A stretch of 64,000 nt of DNA from Acanthococcus lagerstroemiae (Eukaryota > Arthropoda > Insecta > Hemiptera > Eriococcidae), in contig CM063107.1 in the NCBI GenBank assembly GCA_031841125.1, positions 63,871,814 through 63,935,813 of the forward strand, given 5' to 3'. The position numbers and the translations under genes are program-made. The notes beneath the pieces were generated by a model. The model worked only from the letters and a program-made list of their open reading frames with translations, made no database searches and was not told the DNA's origin. Shown in pieces: positions 10,398 to 21,993 of the stretch. How positions within the stretch are numbered: position 1 is the stretch's first letter; each line of letters begins with the position of its first letter.

Positions 10398-10890
10398 CCC
10401 TCAGTATACTTCTATTGAGGTCGTGAAATGTGTACAGGATAATTTGATCATTTCTTATTTTTTAGATAGAGAAGAACGGGTAGTCCGATTTAATTTTCAA
10501 AGATTACGAAGCTTACACATTTATGAAAAAATAATTTCATGCTTAATTTTCTTTCATTAAAGAAAATTATCAAAACGTATAAGTATAAGCCTGTTTATTT
10601 CTATATAGGAATTTACATGTAATTTCGTTTCATACTATTGCATATGTTTGGGCAAAAGTACCGCTCAGTACTTCTACTGAGAACGTGAAATGTACAGGAT
10701 AATTCGATCATATCTCATTTTGGAGATAGAGAAGAATGGGCAATTCTGTTTAATTTCCAAAGATTACAAATCTTATCCATTTTAGGAAAAAACAATGTCA
10801 TGTTTCATTTTCTTTATTTTTTTCCGAACGCCTGTTTTTTTTTTTTCTGTATGGGAATTTACATATGTTATTTCGTTTCATGGGTAATTC
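10398..10890 (+). repeat. Tandem duplication, about 265-bp unit, two diverged copies
   Basis: Unit 1 (about 10405-10650) and unit 2 (about 10670-10890) share the ordered words GTACTTCTA-TGAG, CGTGAAATGT, ACAGGATAATT-GATCAT, AGATAGAGAAGAA, AAAGATTAC and GGAATTTACAT. Unit 2 has a long T run in place of part of unit 1. Non-coding. Confidence 0.7.
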
Positions 10891-11059
10891 TAAAAAAAAA
10901 AGCAATTTTCAGGTACCAATGCAATTCTCAACAACTAAACACGTTTTCCATTTTTTTTTTTTACTGTGTTGTAGAGCAACGTGTCCCTCACCTTTTTCAA
11001 CAATTAGAAATAATATGCCCCTCTCCTAATTTCAAAAAATCCTTCAGAATCCTCGAAAT

Positions 11060-12592
11060 CTCCAATGCCGTGGCTGTAACTCACTAGTCCTTATTTTATA
11101 AAAATCTCCATAATGATGTTAATTAGGCATTATTTCTCGGGAAATCAATATAAATATTATTGGAAGGGTTAAAGCAAAGACAGACACCTACAAAATGGAC
11201 AAAAAGTTTTCTATGTGACCCAGAGGAGAGCTTTTAGTTGTGTAACTGGGTTTTTGTTCCTATGCCGTGGCCATTTTTTAAGTTGCTTCTTCTGGCACAC
11301 TGTTTACATGTTTCATGTGGCTGCGAAGCTGAATGGCTTCGTTTGAATAGTGATAACATAATCCGCATCTTAGATCTTGGATACTGTACGCCTTATCGAT
11401 TCTGTAATAATAAATCAGTGAAATTAGTGTTGTGTACAATTTTTGGTATCCGATAGCGTGGCTGTTCGTTCTCCGCCAAAATGATAGGATTTTCACCTGA
11501 AACAAGAAGGAGAACCCTTAATTAGTACGTGTGATTAAATTAAGATCAAAAAGTAGCTTTGAAAATACTTTAAGGCTGTAGAAAAATAGAATTATTGAAA
11601 ATTTTCCAATGTCGTGTCTTGCTTTTTGTCTCTTATGTCGTGGCATAAGCTGCTTCCACTGACCACGGCATTGGAAAGTGATAACCACGACATGAGATTT
11701 TGAAAGTGAAATGTATGTACTTGTTCATTTAAACCTGCTTAATGTTTGTTTATCAGTGGCCCTTTCCCATAAAGAACGATTGAAGCGAAAGAAAATTGCC
11801 GAGAGGAAGCGACTGCTAGGTGTCAGAAATGATCCAATGTATGCAAACGATGCGAGTCTTATCCAAAATTTTATGTTAACTATTAACTAAATAATATTAA
11901 GAGAAACATTTAATTTCATGCAAAAGTGTCTCACCTTGCTTAGAGAGTATTTTGATATTTTTACAAGTTTGTTCATTGAGTTTTTGTTTAAATATAATGA
12001 TTTTGTCTGCTAGTCGTAAATATCAAAGATTTATTTAGTAATTTTAAGGGAGCAATTCCGTGATTTTATAAAAGTGGTCCTGAATTTTTAGTCAGAATAA
12101 GTCTAAGGCTATTTCTCTGTGTTAATTTTTTGTTTGATTAATGAGTACTGTCCTAATCTCATTTCAAATTCAACTTAACAAGATTTTTCAAAATATTGTG
12201 ACTGTTTCATTACCTGTCCTTTGTATGGGATTCAACTGCAGTCTGGTACCTTACTCCTAAAATATGGTTCTCCACATAATTTTTGCACTGAGATAAGTGG
12301 GTAAGTTTTTAACACAATTTAAACCTGGAATGAAACATATAAATTGTAATACCTATAATAAATATAATTTTTCAACTAGTCCCCACCATTCAATACTTAC
12401 CTAATAAACGTTGGTCATTGTTCTCCAACAGGTTAAATACAACAGCATAATATATCTTCTCTTCATGTTGAAGGTTTGAAGTTGAATAACATCTGGCCAC
12501 GGCATAAGAATTTCCAATGCTGTGGCTCATTTTTACTGAGCCACAGCATTGGAGAATAGCCACGGCATGAGAAGTTCTCATGCCGTGGATAG
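11060..12592. repeat. Word array 2: TTCYMATGYCGTGGC in both orientations
   Basis: ATGCCGTGG or a one-to-two-base variant occurs at 11065, 11262, 11609 and 11635 (+), 11663 and 11685 (-), 12497 (-), 12517 (+), 12541 (-), 12560 (-) and 12580 (+). Two flavours alternate by their left flank: TTCCA-ATG and TTCTC/T-ATG. Paired members make hairpins, for example 12512-12554. The first and last copies are in opposite orientation. The array ends about 240 bp before the pb 5' region, so a regulatory role cannot be excluded, though a transposon origin is equally possible. Confidence 0.7.
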
Positions 12593-12794
12593 ATAGTATT
12601 TTAAAATGCTCTGCCCCCTCCCCTGGTCAACATGAATTGAGCAGAAGGGTGTTTATGTCTTGTGGGACACACAAACAATAAATTCCACCTTCAAATTCCC
12701 CCAAACAGAAACTTTTTGAATGGAAAATTTTACTCTGTGAAAATTGCTTTTTTTTTTTTTTAAATTACCCTCATTATGTACTAATGCATATGTT

Positions 12795-12827
12795 TGAGCC
12801 TGTCCGAAGAACGGGTATTTCAGCTAG
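12795..12827 (+). mobile_element. Helitron-like 3' terminus
   Basis: GTCCGAAGAACGGG followed by a short spacer and CAGCTAG-T resembles the end at 24442 (ACCCGCGAAGCGGGTCAGCTAG), with a weaker hairpin. Helitrons end in a GC hairpin followed by CTRR and insert in front of T. I could not find the matching 5' TC end, so its extent is unknown. Confidence 0.5.
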
Positions 12828-13905
12828 TTTAGTATAAATCGAGTAAAATCTCAAAATCGAAATTTTCGCTCACTAACCGCCTATTCTCGATGGAGGTCAC
12901 AAATCTCGAAAACGAATCAAATCGGAACGGTCGATCCGAATCACGGATCACCGAGATGATCGCAGATCGTGATTCGAATCAGTTTTATATATGCAAATCG
13001 TGTCCGTTCCTATACCGAGAAACGCTGATCAAACGGGCCAAGTTAGACTCTGTACTCAGGCTGACCTTCGAACCCGATTCATCAACCCGACGGCGTTAGG
13101 AACATGCACGGGAGTCGGGCTCGCCTCGAAATCATCAATCCTGGTGTAGACTGAGCAATGGGTCAGGGACGTGTCTCGGTTCGCGAATTTCACCCTCCTC
13201 GTACAGGGCGAACACAGAGACCCAAAATCACGCTCGAAATTGAATCGTTTTCGTGGGATCCAAGTCGTATATAGCACGTTCTACGTGATACGCTCGCCTG
13301 TTTTTAAAACCGTGTAAGTAATAATTCCGTGTACCGCGTGTGTATTGTTAAAAAATGTATACGTGTTATTTTACAGATGATTGACGGAGAAAACGAATCG
13401 CTACCGGAATAAAAGAAGGCGTTCCGTGGAAACTTCAGAAAACGTACGGCAACCGCGAATTCGTAACGCAAGCGCGGAACAATGCGCGCCAAGCCAGCCA
13501 CACAAATTTGGAGGCCGTACCTAATGAATGGAGGGAATCGAGTTGCACTTTTCGACTCCTCGTTTTTCTTCTTCAGTTTCAATCAAACATTTGCATTTTC
13601 GTCAATTGCCACCAAAATAATCTTCGAAAACGTGCGTTCTTGTCGACATCGTCTTCCGTCGCCATCGAGAAGCGATTAATTTTTTTTCCCGCGCGGCGTT
13701 CGCGGCGCCAGTTCTTTCGAAAAATTTCAAGGGCATCGATGGTCCGCTACTTCGGTCGCTTCTCAATTTCGGCCGTCGGTGTTTTCGATACCTAGCCTAT
13801 ATATATACGAATTGAAAAGTGCCATCTTTTGCGTTTCTTTATTTTACGTATTCGAAACGTGCGCGCGCGGTGCGGTAATCTCGAAAGCAAAAAATGTTCG
13901 TCTAA
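12828..13905 (+). promoter_or_regulatory. pb: pb upstream region and probable 5'UTR
   Basis: This kilobase is GC-richer than its surroundings and free of recognisable transposons, in line with promoter and 5'UTR sequence. A possible 63-bp intron lies at 13314-13376: donor GTAAGTA and acceptor TTATTTTACAG. A TATATATAC run at 13799-13807 could be a TATA element for a short leader, but transcription may start well upstream. Frames in the region show no conserved domain. Only cDNA or CAGE data can place the start site. Confidence 0.45.
13894..13905 (+). promoter_or_regulatory. Four-codon upstream ORF abutting the pb start codon
   Basis: ATG TTC GTC TAA at 13894-13905 ends exactly one base before the pb ATG at 13906 and is in the same frame. 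A scanning ribosome that uses it would terminate immediately in front of the main start. This is visible in the sequence; whether it is in the mRNA and lowers or re-routes initiation is inference. Its stop also fixes 13906 as the first in-frame start. Confidence 0.5.
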
Positions 13906-14386
13906 ATGATGCTTAAAAACAACGAGAAAGAACTGGACGTGAAATCCATCGGTATGATGGGCCCGAGCACGCACAGAATGCTCGAACACATCAGGATGGC
14001 CGAGGACGAGGACGAGGAAGAAGAGGAGGACGGCGACGACGACGAATACGTGAACGGCATGAAGGCCAGGGAGACGTCGCCGACCATTGAGGGCGGATTC
14101 TGGATGGCCGCTGTATCGGCGGCCACCGGCGGCAGCGGGCCCATGGAGTCGGCCGGCGGCTGCCCGGTCTCCGAATCCGGCTTCATCAGCAGCCAGCCCT
14201 CGATGGCCGAGTTCATTCTACCGCATCATATGGACGGCATCCAGGTAGAGGACATCAGCTCCGGCAGTCAGAACGCCGGCGGTATCTACAACGCCGGGAT
14301 GCAGGATTCCCAGCAGAGCGGTATCAACGTTCAGGAGTATCCGTGGATGAAGGAGAAAAAGACTAGCCGCAAGAACAATCATCAGG
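13906..14386 (+). CDS. pb: proboscipedia (Hox2), first coding exon, partial protein
   Basis: This exon encodes residues 1-160 and the first base of codon 161 of a Hox transcription factor. It opens with MM (13906 and 13909) just after an in-frame stop. Residues 33-47 form an acidic run (E/D). Residues 92-103 read GFISSQPSMAEF, a block conserved in insect Pb. Residues 144-156, EYPWMKEKKTSRK, are the hexapeptide that contacts the Exd/Pbx cofactor plus the Hox2-specific basic extension. The frame ends at CAG-G|GTAAGT, a phase-1 donor, just where the known fly gene also splits between hexapeptide and homeodomain. Pb specifies labial and maxillary mouthpart identity and acts in the nucleus. The homeodomain is not in this exon and I found it nowhere in the window. 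The paralogue group is secure from the YPWM extension; no other Hox gene fits. Confidence 0.93.
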
Positions 14387-14896
14387 GTAAGTTTGAGGAC
14401 GTTTATTTCATTATCGGTTGCATGGTGCACGCGGATGCGTTTCACACGCGTAAGTTCAACTCAAGACCTGGGGCGAGGATACATGCATTGAACGGGAGAG
14501 AAATTTGTTTCTTCTAAAATGCAGCCACGAAGTTTTAGCTGAAACCCATTCGGTTACTCAAATGCAGTCAAATCAAATTGGATGTCGGAAACTGAACCTG
14601 GACATCCTAATTTGAACTTTGTATATACTTTCTCAATTTGAATCGGAATTCGATGGTTTCTCAGCTATAAGTACATCGATCGCGCATCGTCTATTCTGAA
14701 AGCTTTTTTGAAGCTGCCCAAATCAGAAGATTACCACTTTTATCAAAACTTTTCTTTGAAGTGGCAAAGTTTAGTGGTAAAATTAGAAAAAAGAGACGGT
14801 ATTTGAGAGCGGTGAATTACAATTTATTTAACAAACTGCGTAAACTTTGGCGACCTTCCGAGCATTCATTCGTCAGTAATTTCTGCTCCTTTTGCA

Positions 14897-15195
14897 ACGT
14901 TGGACTTACGGGAATAAGTGGGAAAATGGAGCAAATGCTTAGGACGTTCAGCGGAAAAAGTTTGTTGAGAATCTGAAAAACGAGGTAAAAAAAAATAGAA
15001 TTAACGTAGAAAGGAAAGCTAAATAGAATTTAAAAAATGGAAGAGAAAAAAAAACGTTCACAACGTTGGACTTATATGAGTAATGAGGTGGGAAACAAAG
15101 CAAATGTTTATAGGACGTTCTGCGGAAAAAATTTACTGAAAATCTGGAAAACGAGATAAGAAAAAGAGAATGAAGGTAGTAAGGAAAGCTAAACA
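14897..15195 (+). repeat. Tandem duplication, about 165-bp unit
   Basis: AACGTTGGACTTA, GCAAATG, TAGGACGTTC-GCGGAAAAA and GGAAAGCTAAA occur in the same order from 14897 and again from 15062. A related word set near 14700 (CCCAAATCAGAAGATTACCA) recurs near 17735. Not coding. Confidence 0.65.
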
Positions 15196-15259
15196 AACAA
15201 ACAAATTAAATGATTTTCGTTGGTTTTTAGTGATTTGCCTCAAGGTGCACTGCTCCGAA

Positions 15260-17345
15260 ATCTTATTCTGGTCTTCAAGAGCCTCGAAATAAATCTGAAA
15301 AACTCTTATTTAGTCTTGAACTAGTTTGAGTTGTCGAGTGTCTTAACAAGTCTGCCAATGTTGATAATGTTGAAGTGTTTTATTCTTTTCTAACTACAAT
15401 TAAGGGCGTTAAAGACTGATGTTGCGACCATTTTGTTGAGCGTTTACAGGCAATAATTCTCAGGGCTGGCGGAAGTCCAGTTGCACTGGAGCACGTGCAC
15501 CAGGTGAAAAACTCCCCATTTTAAAGAAAATTCAATTTTTTAAAACTTATGGATACTATTGAATGTTTTTGTGTTTCAATTTTCTTGGGGGGTGGAGTGT
15601 TTCACGGTTTCTTGTTTAGATATTTTGTATTTGCACCAGGTGAGAAAATGAAAGATCCTCGACTCTGACAATTTTAAAATGGGGCTAAAATATTTCTTAC
15701 TGGATTCGTACTCACACGACATATCATTCCACCCCCCCCCCTCGTTATCCACGTACCATTTTCTACATTCCAGGAGAGCATTCAGAACACTTTAGAGGGA
15801 AGTCTGGGAAGTATACCTTCATTTACGAGATGTGAGAATGAACGCCAATTTTAAGAACAAATTTTGAGAGTACACGAGTATACCCCATACATTATATTAA
15901 AACACGGCTGGTTACAAAGTTTTTTTTAAATCTTTGACGGTCTTAAATAGTCTTAAGAAGTCTTGATGAAATCTTGCGATGGCTCAACCAATCTTAAGCA
16001 CATGCGAATGAGTTTTCCATAGTTTTGAACAAGTCTGTTAGAATCTTAGACCAGTCTTGAAGGATCTCAGTAACAGCAAATTCTCACAAATTTTTGAAGA
16101 AATTCGTAAGAATCTTAAACGAGTCTTGAATAATCCTTTGGAAAGTCTTACACAAGTGTAGAAATTGTAATAAGTCTTGAGCAAGTCCGGGAAAGTTATG
16201 GAAAATCTTGAACGATTCTCGAGTATTTTACGACTATACAAACGATGATGCCGGCAGGATGGTGGTTAGTAAATTATACCTACAAAGTGTAAAAAGCCAT
16301 GGTTAAGTCTTGAACAGTTTCCAGGTCTTAAAACGAAGATCTTAAAGAACAGTGGCATCGATAGGTTTTTCCTGTCTTGTAGAGAAAAGAGCAAGCCAGG
16401 GCGGAAGAATTTTATTTTATCCAGAAGACATCAATGAAGTATCAGTTGGTCAGTTTTCGTTCTCAAGTTTTGACGTCTCCCCTTCTCCCCCCTACCCTTG
16501 CCCACACAAAAATCTACTTGCTGATCAAAGTTCTTCGTGTACTTCTTAATTTTGTCGAGCATTTTTTATCTGACTTTTTTCATTGGGAAAAGGGTACTAT
16601 GTACCTGTCCGTCTACCTTTTTCCGACATAACTGTCGAAGAATCTTACACAATTCTGAAAAAATTATTAGAATCTTATATGAGCATTAAAGGATCGTAGC
16701 AACCTTACCGAGACTTGAACAAGCATCATGGGAAACTGTTGCAGTTTTGAACAAGAGTGTGAAAGTCCTGCAGTCTCATACGAGTCTTAAATATTCTCGA
16801 AGAATCATGGATGAGTTCCACAAAGTCTTGAATTCTATAGAAAACTCAAAAGGGTCTAGAAAAGTCTAATGGAAGTCTTAAAAAAGTCTTACGCAAGTCT
16901 GGAAGAGTTACGATGAATATTAAACGAGTCTTGAACAAGTTTAGAAAAATTTCGGTTAATAGAAACGTATGGAAGAATTTTTTGATCCAAGGGGAAGGGG
17001 GTTACCTTTTCCTAATTAAAAATATCAGCGTTATTAACAGGAAAATTCTGTCCATAGACTAGCAAAAAGAAGAAAGAAAGATTAATCTCTGAAGTGACGA
17101 TTTTGCAAACTACATATTTGAAAGACAAACAAAATAAAATACTTAAGTGTTTGTAAATTCAAAGTACGGGTTTGCCAACTGAGAATTGATTAGACCAACT
17201 AAGATGAAAAATTTTGGATCGGGGAACTCACCCTCGATGTTCTGTTTTTGAAGACAAACAAGTCTGGAAGAGTCTTATAAGACCTAATGAAGTCCGGAGC
17301 AATCATAAAAAGTTTTTAATGAATCTTGAATAATGAGCAAATATT
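15260..17345. repeat. Degenerate AGTCTTGAA repeat tract
   Basis: Three stretches (about 15260-15350, 15935-16340 and 16625-16950) and a tail near 17265-17345 consist of loosely repeated 10-20 bp phrases of the form AAGTCTTGAACAAGTCT. The same word set appears at 22.2-22.5, 26.28-26.54 and 40.2-40.5 kb. Frames across it are an artefact of the repetition. The intervening bases include C-rich runs and no gene. Confidence 0.65.
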
Positions 17346-17349
17346 AAAT

Positions 17350-17899
17350 AACTTTTGTAAAGCAGTGGCGTCCGAAAATTTGTGATAAAGGGGTGCACAA
17401 ATGGAGCGGAATTCACTTTGTCCCGAGTGCGTCGAGGATCCTTTATCATTTTGTGCTTGAAACCGGGAAAATGATTTTTTGTTTTAAAAGGCGTCGAGGA
17501 TGGCTACGTTAGTTGTTGTGCAATAATTATAATTTTTATAGACACCATGAAAAGTCAATTTTTCTTATGCCTTAAAATGCGAAAAATTACAACTACCCGT
17601 GTATAGAATTTCTGTGTACATAACTTTTTAGGAAAGAGAGGACCTGATGCAGATTATACTTGAGGGGACCAATGAACTCCTAAACCGCATTCCGATTCCA
17701 CAGGTCAGCGCCTGTGCTAAACTTTTTTTGGAGTCGCCCAAATCAGGAAATCACCCGGATTTATCAAATTTTTCTTTACTGCTACCCCTCTCCCTCCTAA
17801 GAAAATACAGAATATCCAGAATATCGGAATTGAATCATTTTTTTGAATAGCGTTACCAACTAATTGTACGAAGATTAGTGCTTTAATTTTGAAAAACGT
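17350..17899. other. No gene; possible hAT end near 17365
   Basis: CAGTGGCGTCCGAAAATTTG near 17364 has the look of an hAT terminus (CAGTGGCG), but no partner end or duplication was found. GCGTCGAGGATCC and GGCGTCGAGGATGG form a short direct repeat near 17430 and 17491. Confidence 0.35.
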
Positions 17900-17968
17900 A
17901 AAATTTCTTGTGGCTTTTCCAACATACTCTATCAAAATAGTTCTCAATCGACTTGACAATTTCTTGGT

Positions 17969-18206
17969 CAGACACGAAACTACGGGGGTAGAGGGGAAGC
18001 TTGCCCCCTAAGCTTCCATCGGAGTAGGGAAATTTTAGTAGATGGATCAAAAGTCGGCGAAATTCAGCCAGTCAAGAAAGATTTCGAGTTTTTTTTTTTA
18101 GGTCATACAAAAAATTTGATACTTGGGAATTTTGAGTTGAGTCAGTTGAGAATTTTAACAATTTTTGCCCCCCCCCCCATAGGAAAAACTCTTTGCTACG
18201 TTCCTG
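17969..18206. mobile_element. hAT MITE, family G, with perfect 8-bp duplication
   Basis: Flanked by TTCTTGGT at 17961-17968 and 18207-18214. The right end reads TACGTTCCTG, reverse CAGGAACGTA, and the left end starts CAGACACGAAACTACG. The body carries GGGAATTTTGAGTTGAGTCA and a C11 run, shared with the copies at 24485, 35052, 40790, 48123 and 48838. 8-bp duplications and CA-ends are the hAT signature. Confidence 0.8.
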
Positions 18207-19482
18207 TTCTTGGTTCATGATCACTGAATAAGACAAAACAGAAAACTGGATTTCTATTTTTCCATCGTTTCTGGTCCCTAGTTTCTCCTCCATAACGCAG
18301 TCACCAACAGAAAGTTCTCCGATTCCAGAGAAATTAGTTGCTGTCTTTCAGAGTATCCAACTTGCATTAGTTTAGTAAACACCATTACCACCCACACTTT
18401 CAGAAAAGGCAAAATGTCCTATAAAATTATGTTTCTAGCATACTGTATAAATGTGGTTCTCAGTGGACCGACATTTTCATAGTCCAAGTTTTCTGAATAT
18501 AAACTGAGTTGGTGAACAAAATTCGAGGCTTGTTCTTCTATCGTTTTCCCTGCATAACCAACTGCCGACCTACGTTCTCTGATTCCTGGAAATAAAACCG
18601 GTGCCAGAGTATTTCAACTTGAAAAAGCGCAAAATGTCACATAAATTCATATTTCCAAAATTGCGCAACATACTCTACCAATGTGGTTCTCAATGACTTG
18701 ACAATTTAAGCCCGCCAAATGAATTAAGCTGGAGTAAAACTTCAAATTATTCTTCCTCCGTAGTTTTCCTGCATAACCGACTGCCAGTAAGGAGTTTGTT
18801 GATTCCTGGAAATTAAAAACTGTTACCTTGCGGTATATCAGATTTGCATTTTCTGAATACTGCACCGTTACTAACTATACTTTAAAAAGAGCAATTTCTC
18901 TTTAAATTTCCAGTTACTCTATTAATATGGTTCTCAACCCACTTGACAGCGTCTTCCTTGAAGTCTTGTAAAAGTATAGGTATCAAAATTGAGCCTGCAA
19001 TGGCAGGCCCGGGATTTCATCAAGGAGCGGTTTTTCATTTCACTCAGTGTTTTCATAGTAGCCAGTACAAAATTCTAGGGGGGGGGGGACGTTTGGGAGG
19101 AACCCGAAACTCACCCCTCCGTACATTTGGCACTGTCAGTAAGAGGGAGGAGGTTTGTTTTAAGTTTAAGTTCTAATTTTTTCTAAGTAAAAAAAAAAAA
19201 AAAAAAAAAAAAAGCTCAAGGGGATTAGATTCTTTTTCCCGTACATCCGTCACTACGAGCCCGACTACTGGCAGTAATTGAACATGAACACAGAATGCGC
19301 TAATTAAAGCTGTAGTCGGGGATATTAATGCGCAATCATTGAATGATAGAGTGTGCTAAAGTGAACCAAATCCTCGTTGGATTAATATATGGACTAAGTA
19401 GTCTGCGCCTTCTTCTTATGGACTCCAGTGCGGCGACGAGAATCACTTCTTTTCTCCTAAGGGACTATATAATGCAGATATC

Positions 19483-19825
19483 CAGCCCCGTAGCCATGGG
19501 GACAAGCTGGGCCTGAGCCCCCTCTAAAGATATCTTGAGCCCCCTTAGGCAATGATACCACCATTTAAAAAAAATCATCATTACACTGAACGAGAAAGAA
19601 AGAAGGGATGAAGAGAATTAATATCACAGAAACATTTTAAAATTTAGAACAAAAACTGGGTGAACTAATTTGGGACTCTTGGATTGGGAATGAGATTCTT
19701 ATGTAATGGCCCCAGTACAAAATAGAAAACTCATGTACACTTTTCTGTTCGCCCCCCCCCCCCAAAAAAAAAGGTTAATAGAGCCCCACTCACATATAAA
19801 CATATAAACTCTGACTATGGGGCTG
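19483..19825. mobile_element. hAT MITE, 8-bp duplication
   Basis: Termini CAGCCCCGTAGCCATGGGG and its imperfect inverse CTGACTATGGGGCTG are bracketed by CAGATATC (19475-19482) and CAGATGTC (19826-19833), 7 of 8 identical. The interior has a C11/A9 run and no frame. Confidence 0.8.
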
Positions 19826-21608
19826 CAGATGTCCTTAGCCCGAGTTGGGTATGAGGAATACTACGCCAGGATACAGAGAACCGCCACCAAATTACGCAGA
19901 ACCACCGCCAAGAAATAAACAAAAGACGAAGGAGTGACCACCACGAAGCTTATTAAGAGTGTGTTTATTACTCACCAACAGGTTATCTTTGATGTCCATC
20001 TCTTAACCCATCATAAATGTTGTAGATGAGCTTTTCGATTCGACAGTTTGAGAAGAAAAAAAAAATCTAGTAAATTTGAACGGATCTACTGTTCTTGTTT
20101 GCACTGACAACTCACTTGAGCGTACAGAAGAAAATACGGAATTATAAGTCGAACCGTGGTGTCTGGTTATGGGGTTTCGCACTCATTATGAAATAGGACT
20201 ACACAAACAAGCTGAACAAAGCAAACCTAGCATTTTGTGGACTCTGTCCTGTCAACCAGTCGCGATTTATCGAGGAATCACTATATAGATAAGATGATCG
20301 ATATCATCCTTGATTGTTAAAATAATTGATTTTTAGACATCTTCTGCATAAACTAAAGTAGAGATCAAAATACCATGCTCGAGCTTTCTCTTTTCTTCAT
20401 CGTTTTTCCTGCATAACCGACTAAAGTCTTCTAATTTCTGAGAATAAGCTGTCATCTTAAAGAATATTAGATTTGCATTAGTTTAGCAAGCATCACATTG
20501 TTATATCAATATAAAAATGGCCATGCTTTAATTCTGGAAACCAAAAAATTTCTTTTAAATTGCATTTCCGTCAGATCCTATACCAATGTGGTTCTCAGTC
20601 GAGTCAACAATTTGTAGCTGTAAGCCCTTAAAATCACTGGAGTGGAAGGCAAAACTCCAGATGCCCTTTCTTCATCGTTTGTCTTGTGTAACCGACTGCC
20701 AAAAGAAAGTTATCGCATTCCTCGGAATAAGCTGTAGCCATTCAGGACACCGAATTTGCATTATTAAAGACCGTTGTCAATTGTAAGTATATTTCAATTT
20801 TGGGAGGCCTCGAATTCTCATAAAATGATACTTACAATGTACTCGATTGATGTGGCTCTCAATCGACATGACAGTTCCTTGCTTCTCAAAATGAACTAAA
20901 GTGAATGGTAAAACTGGACATTTACCTTCATCCACAACCCCCCCCCCTCCCTGTATAGCCGACTAACAACAGAACAACAGAAAGTTGTCATCGAATTCCT
21001 GCTGGGAGTAGCTATTTTTTGGGATATCAAATTTGCATTGTTTTAGTCGACTCCATAACCAGCTTCAGAATTTCAGTGTTTCAACTTTCAAAAGTGCAAA
21101 ATTTCCCATAAAATCGTGTTTCCAAAACATTCTATCAGTGTGGCTTTCAATCGACTTGACAATTCCTAACAGGGAAGCGCTCTATAAATAATGAACATAA
21201 GCTGCAACTTTTATTTTTCTCGTATGGTGCTCAACTTGGTTCGGCTTTTCCCTCCCCTTTCAGAGTCTTTGAGATACCTTTACTCTTTCTGTGTGGTGCT
21301 CGAAAACTCTCATCAGGTGCCAGAGCCCATGAGCACCGCTGAAGTTGTGACCCACGAATTGAGTTAAAAGACGAAATTCCAGGTTAGCTTTTCTCTATCG
21401 TTTTTCATGAGCAATCGATAGCCGAGAGAAAGTTCTCCAGTTCTTGGGGATAAGCTGCTTACCTTCCGGGATACATCTGATTTGCATTATTTTTGGAAAA
21501 ACTATTATTAATAACTAAAACGTAGAATTCCATAGAGTGTTTCAACTTGGAAAACGTTGAATTTCCTATACCTACCTAAAATCTGAAATCATATTTTCAA
21601 ATTTCAAC

Positions 21609-21993
21609 GTATGTTTCAAATGAGACGCAAGTGGGTATTCGAAAATAACACGTAAGACTGGAACAAACCAGTTAGAATGGAATATTTAGATAAAATGTTG
21701 AAAATGTTGCTCATCGTAAACAATACAGGGGTTTCAACGTTCCAAGAAATTCGAAAACACGCGTATGATTCCCGCACAACAAAGGAACTCGTTCTGGGGA
21801 AAAAGTCATTTTTGACTTTCCCCACACAGGAACAAATTTCGTAATACGGGGTGAAGGGCATCCTGGCATGAACTATCGTTGTGGATTGTGGTGGCGTTGT
21901 AAAGAGAGGAACATGGTTAATTTTTTTTTTTTTGTGTATTTGTTAGAAGCACAGGACTTCAGAACTTTTACTTGCGTCTCATTTGAAACACAC
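21609..21993. mobile_element. MITE with 24-bp terminal inverted repeats inside the tandem array
   Basis: TATGTTTCAAATGAGACGCA at the left (21609-21632) and its inverse at 21970-21993 bound about 385 bp. It splits one unit of the 17.9-22.1 kb array. A frame of about 80 codons on the minus strand inside it has no recognisable domain; I do not call it a gene. Confidence 0.7.

Noticed and set aside
12890..13099. Small coding exon upstream of pb
   Set aside because: A 69-codon frame without recognisable domain or convincing splice sites; treated as part of the promoter/leader region.
21616..21861. 81-codon minus-strand frame as a transposase fragment
   Set aside because: Located between MITE ends, but no DDE or zinc-finger motif could be seen.
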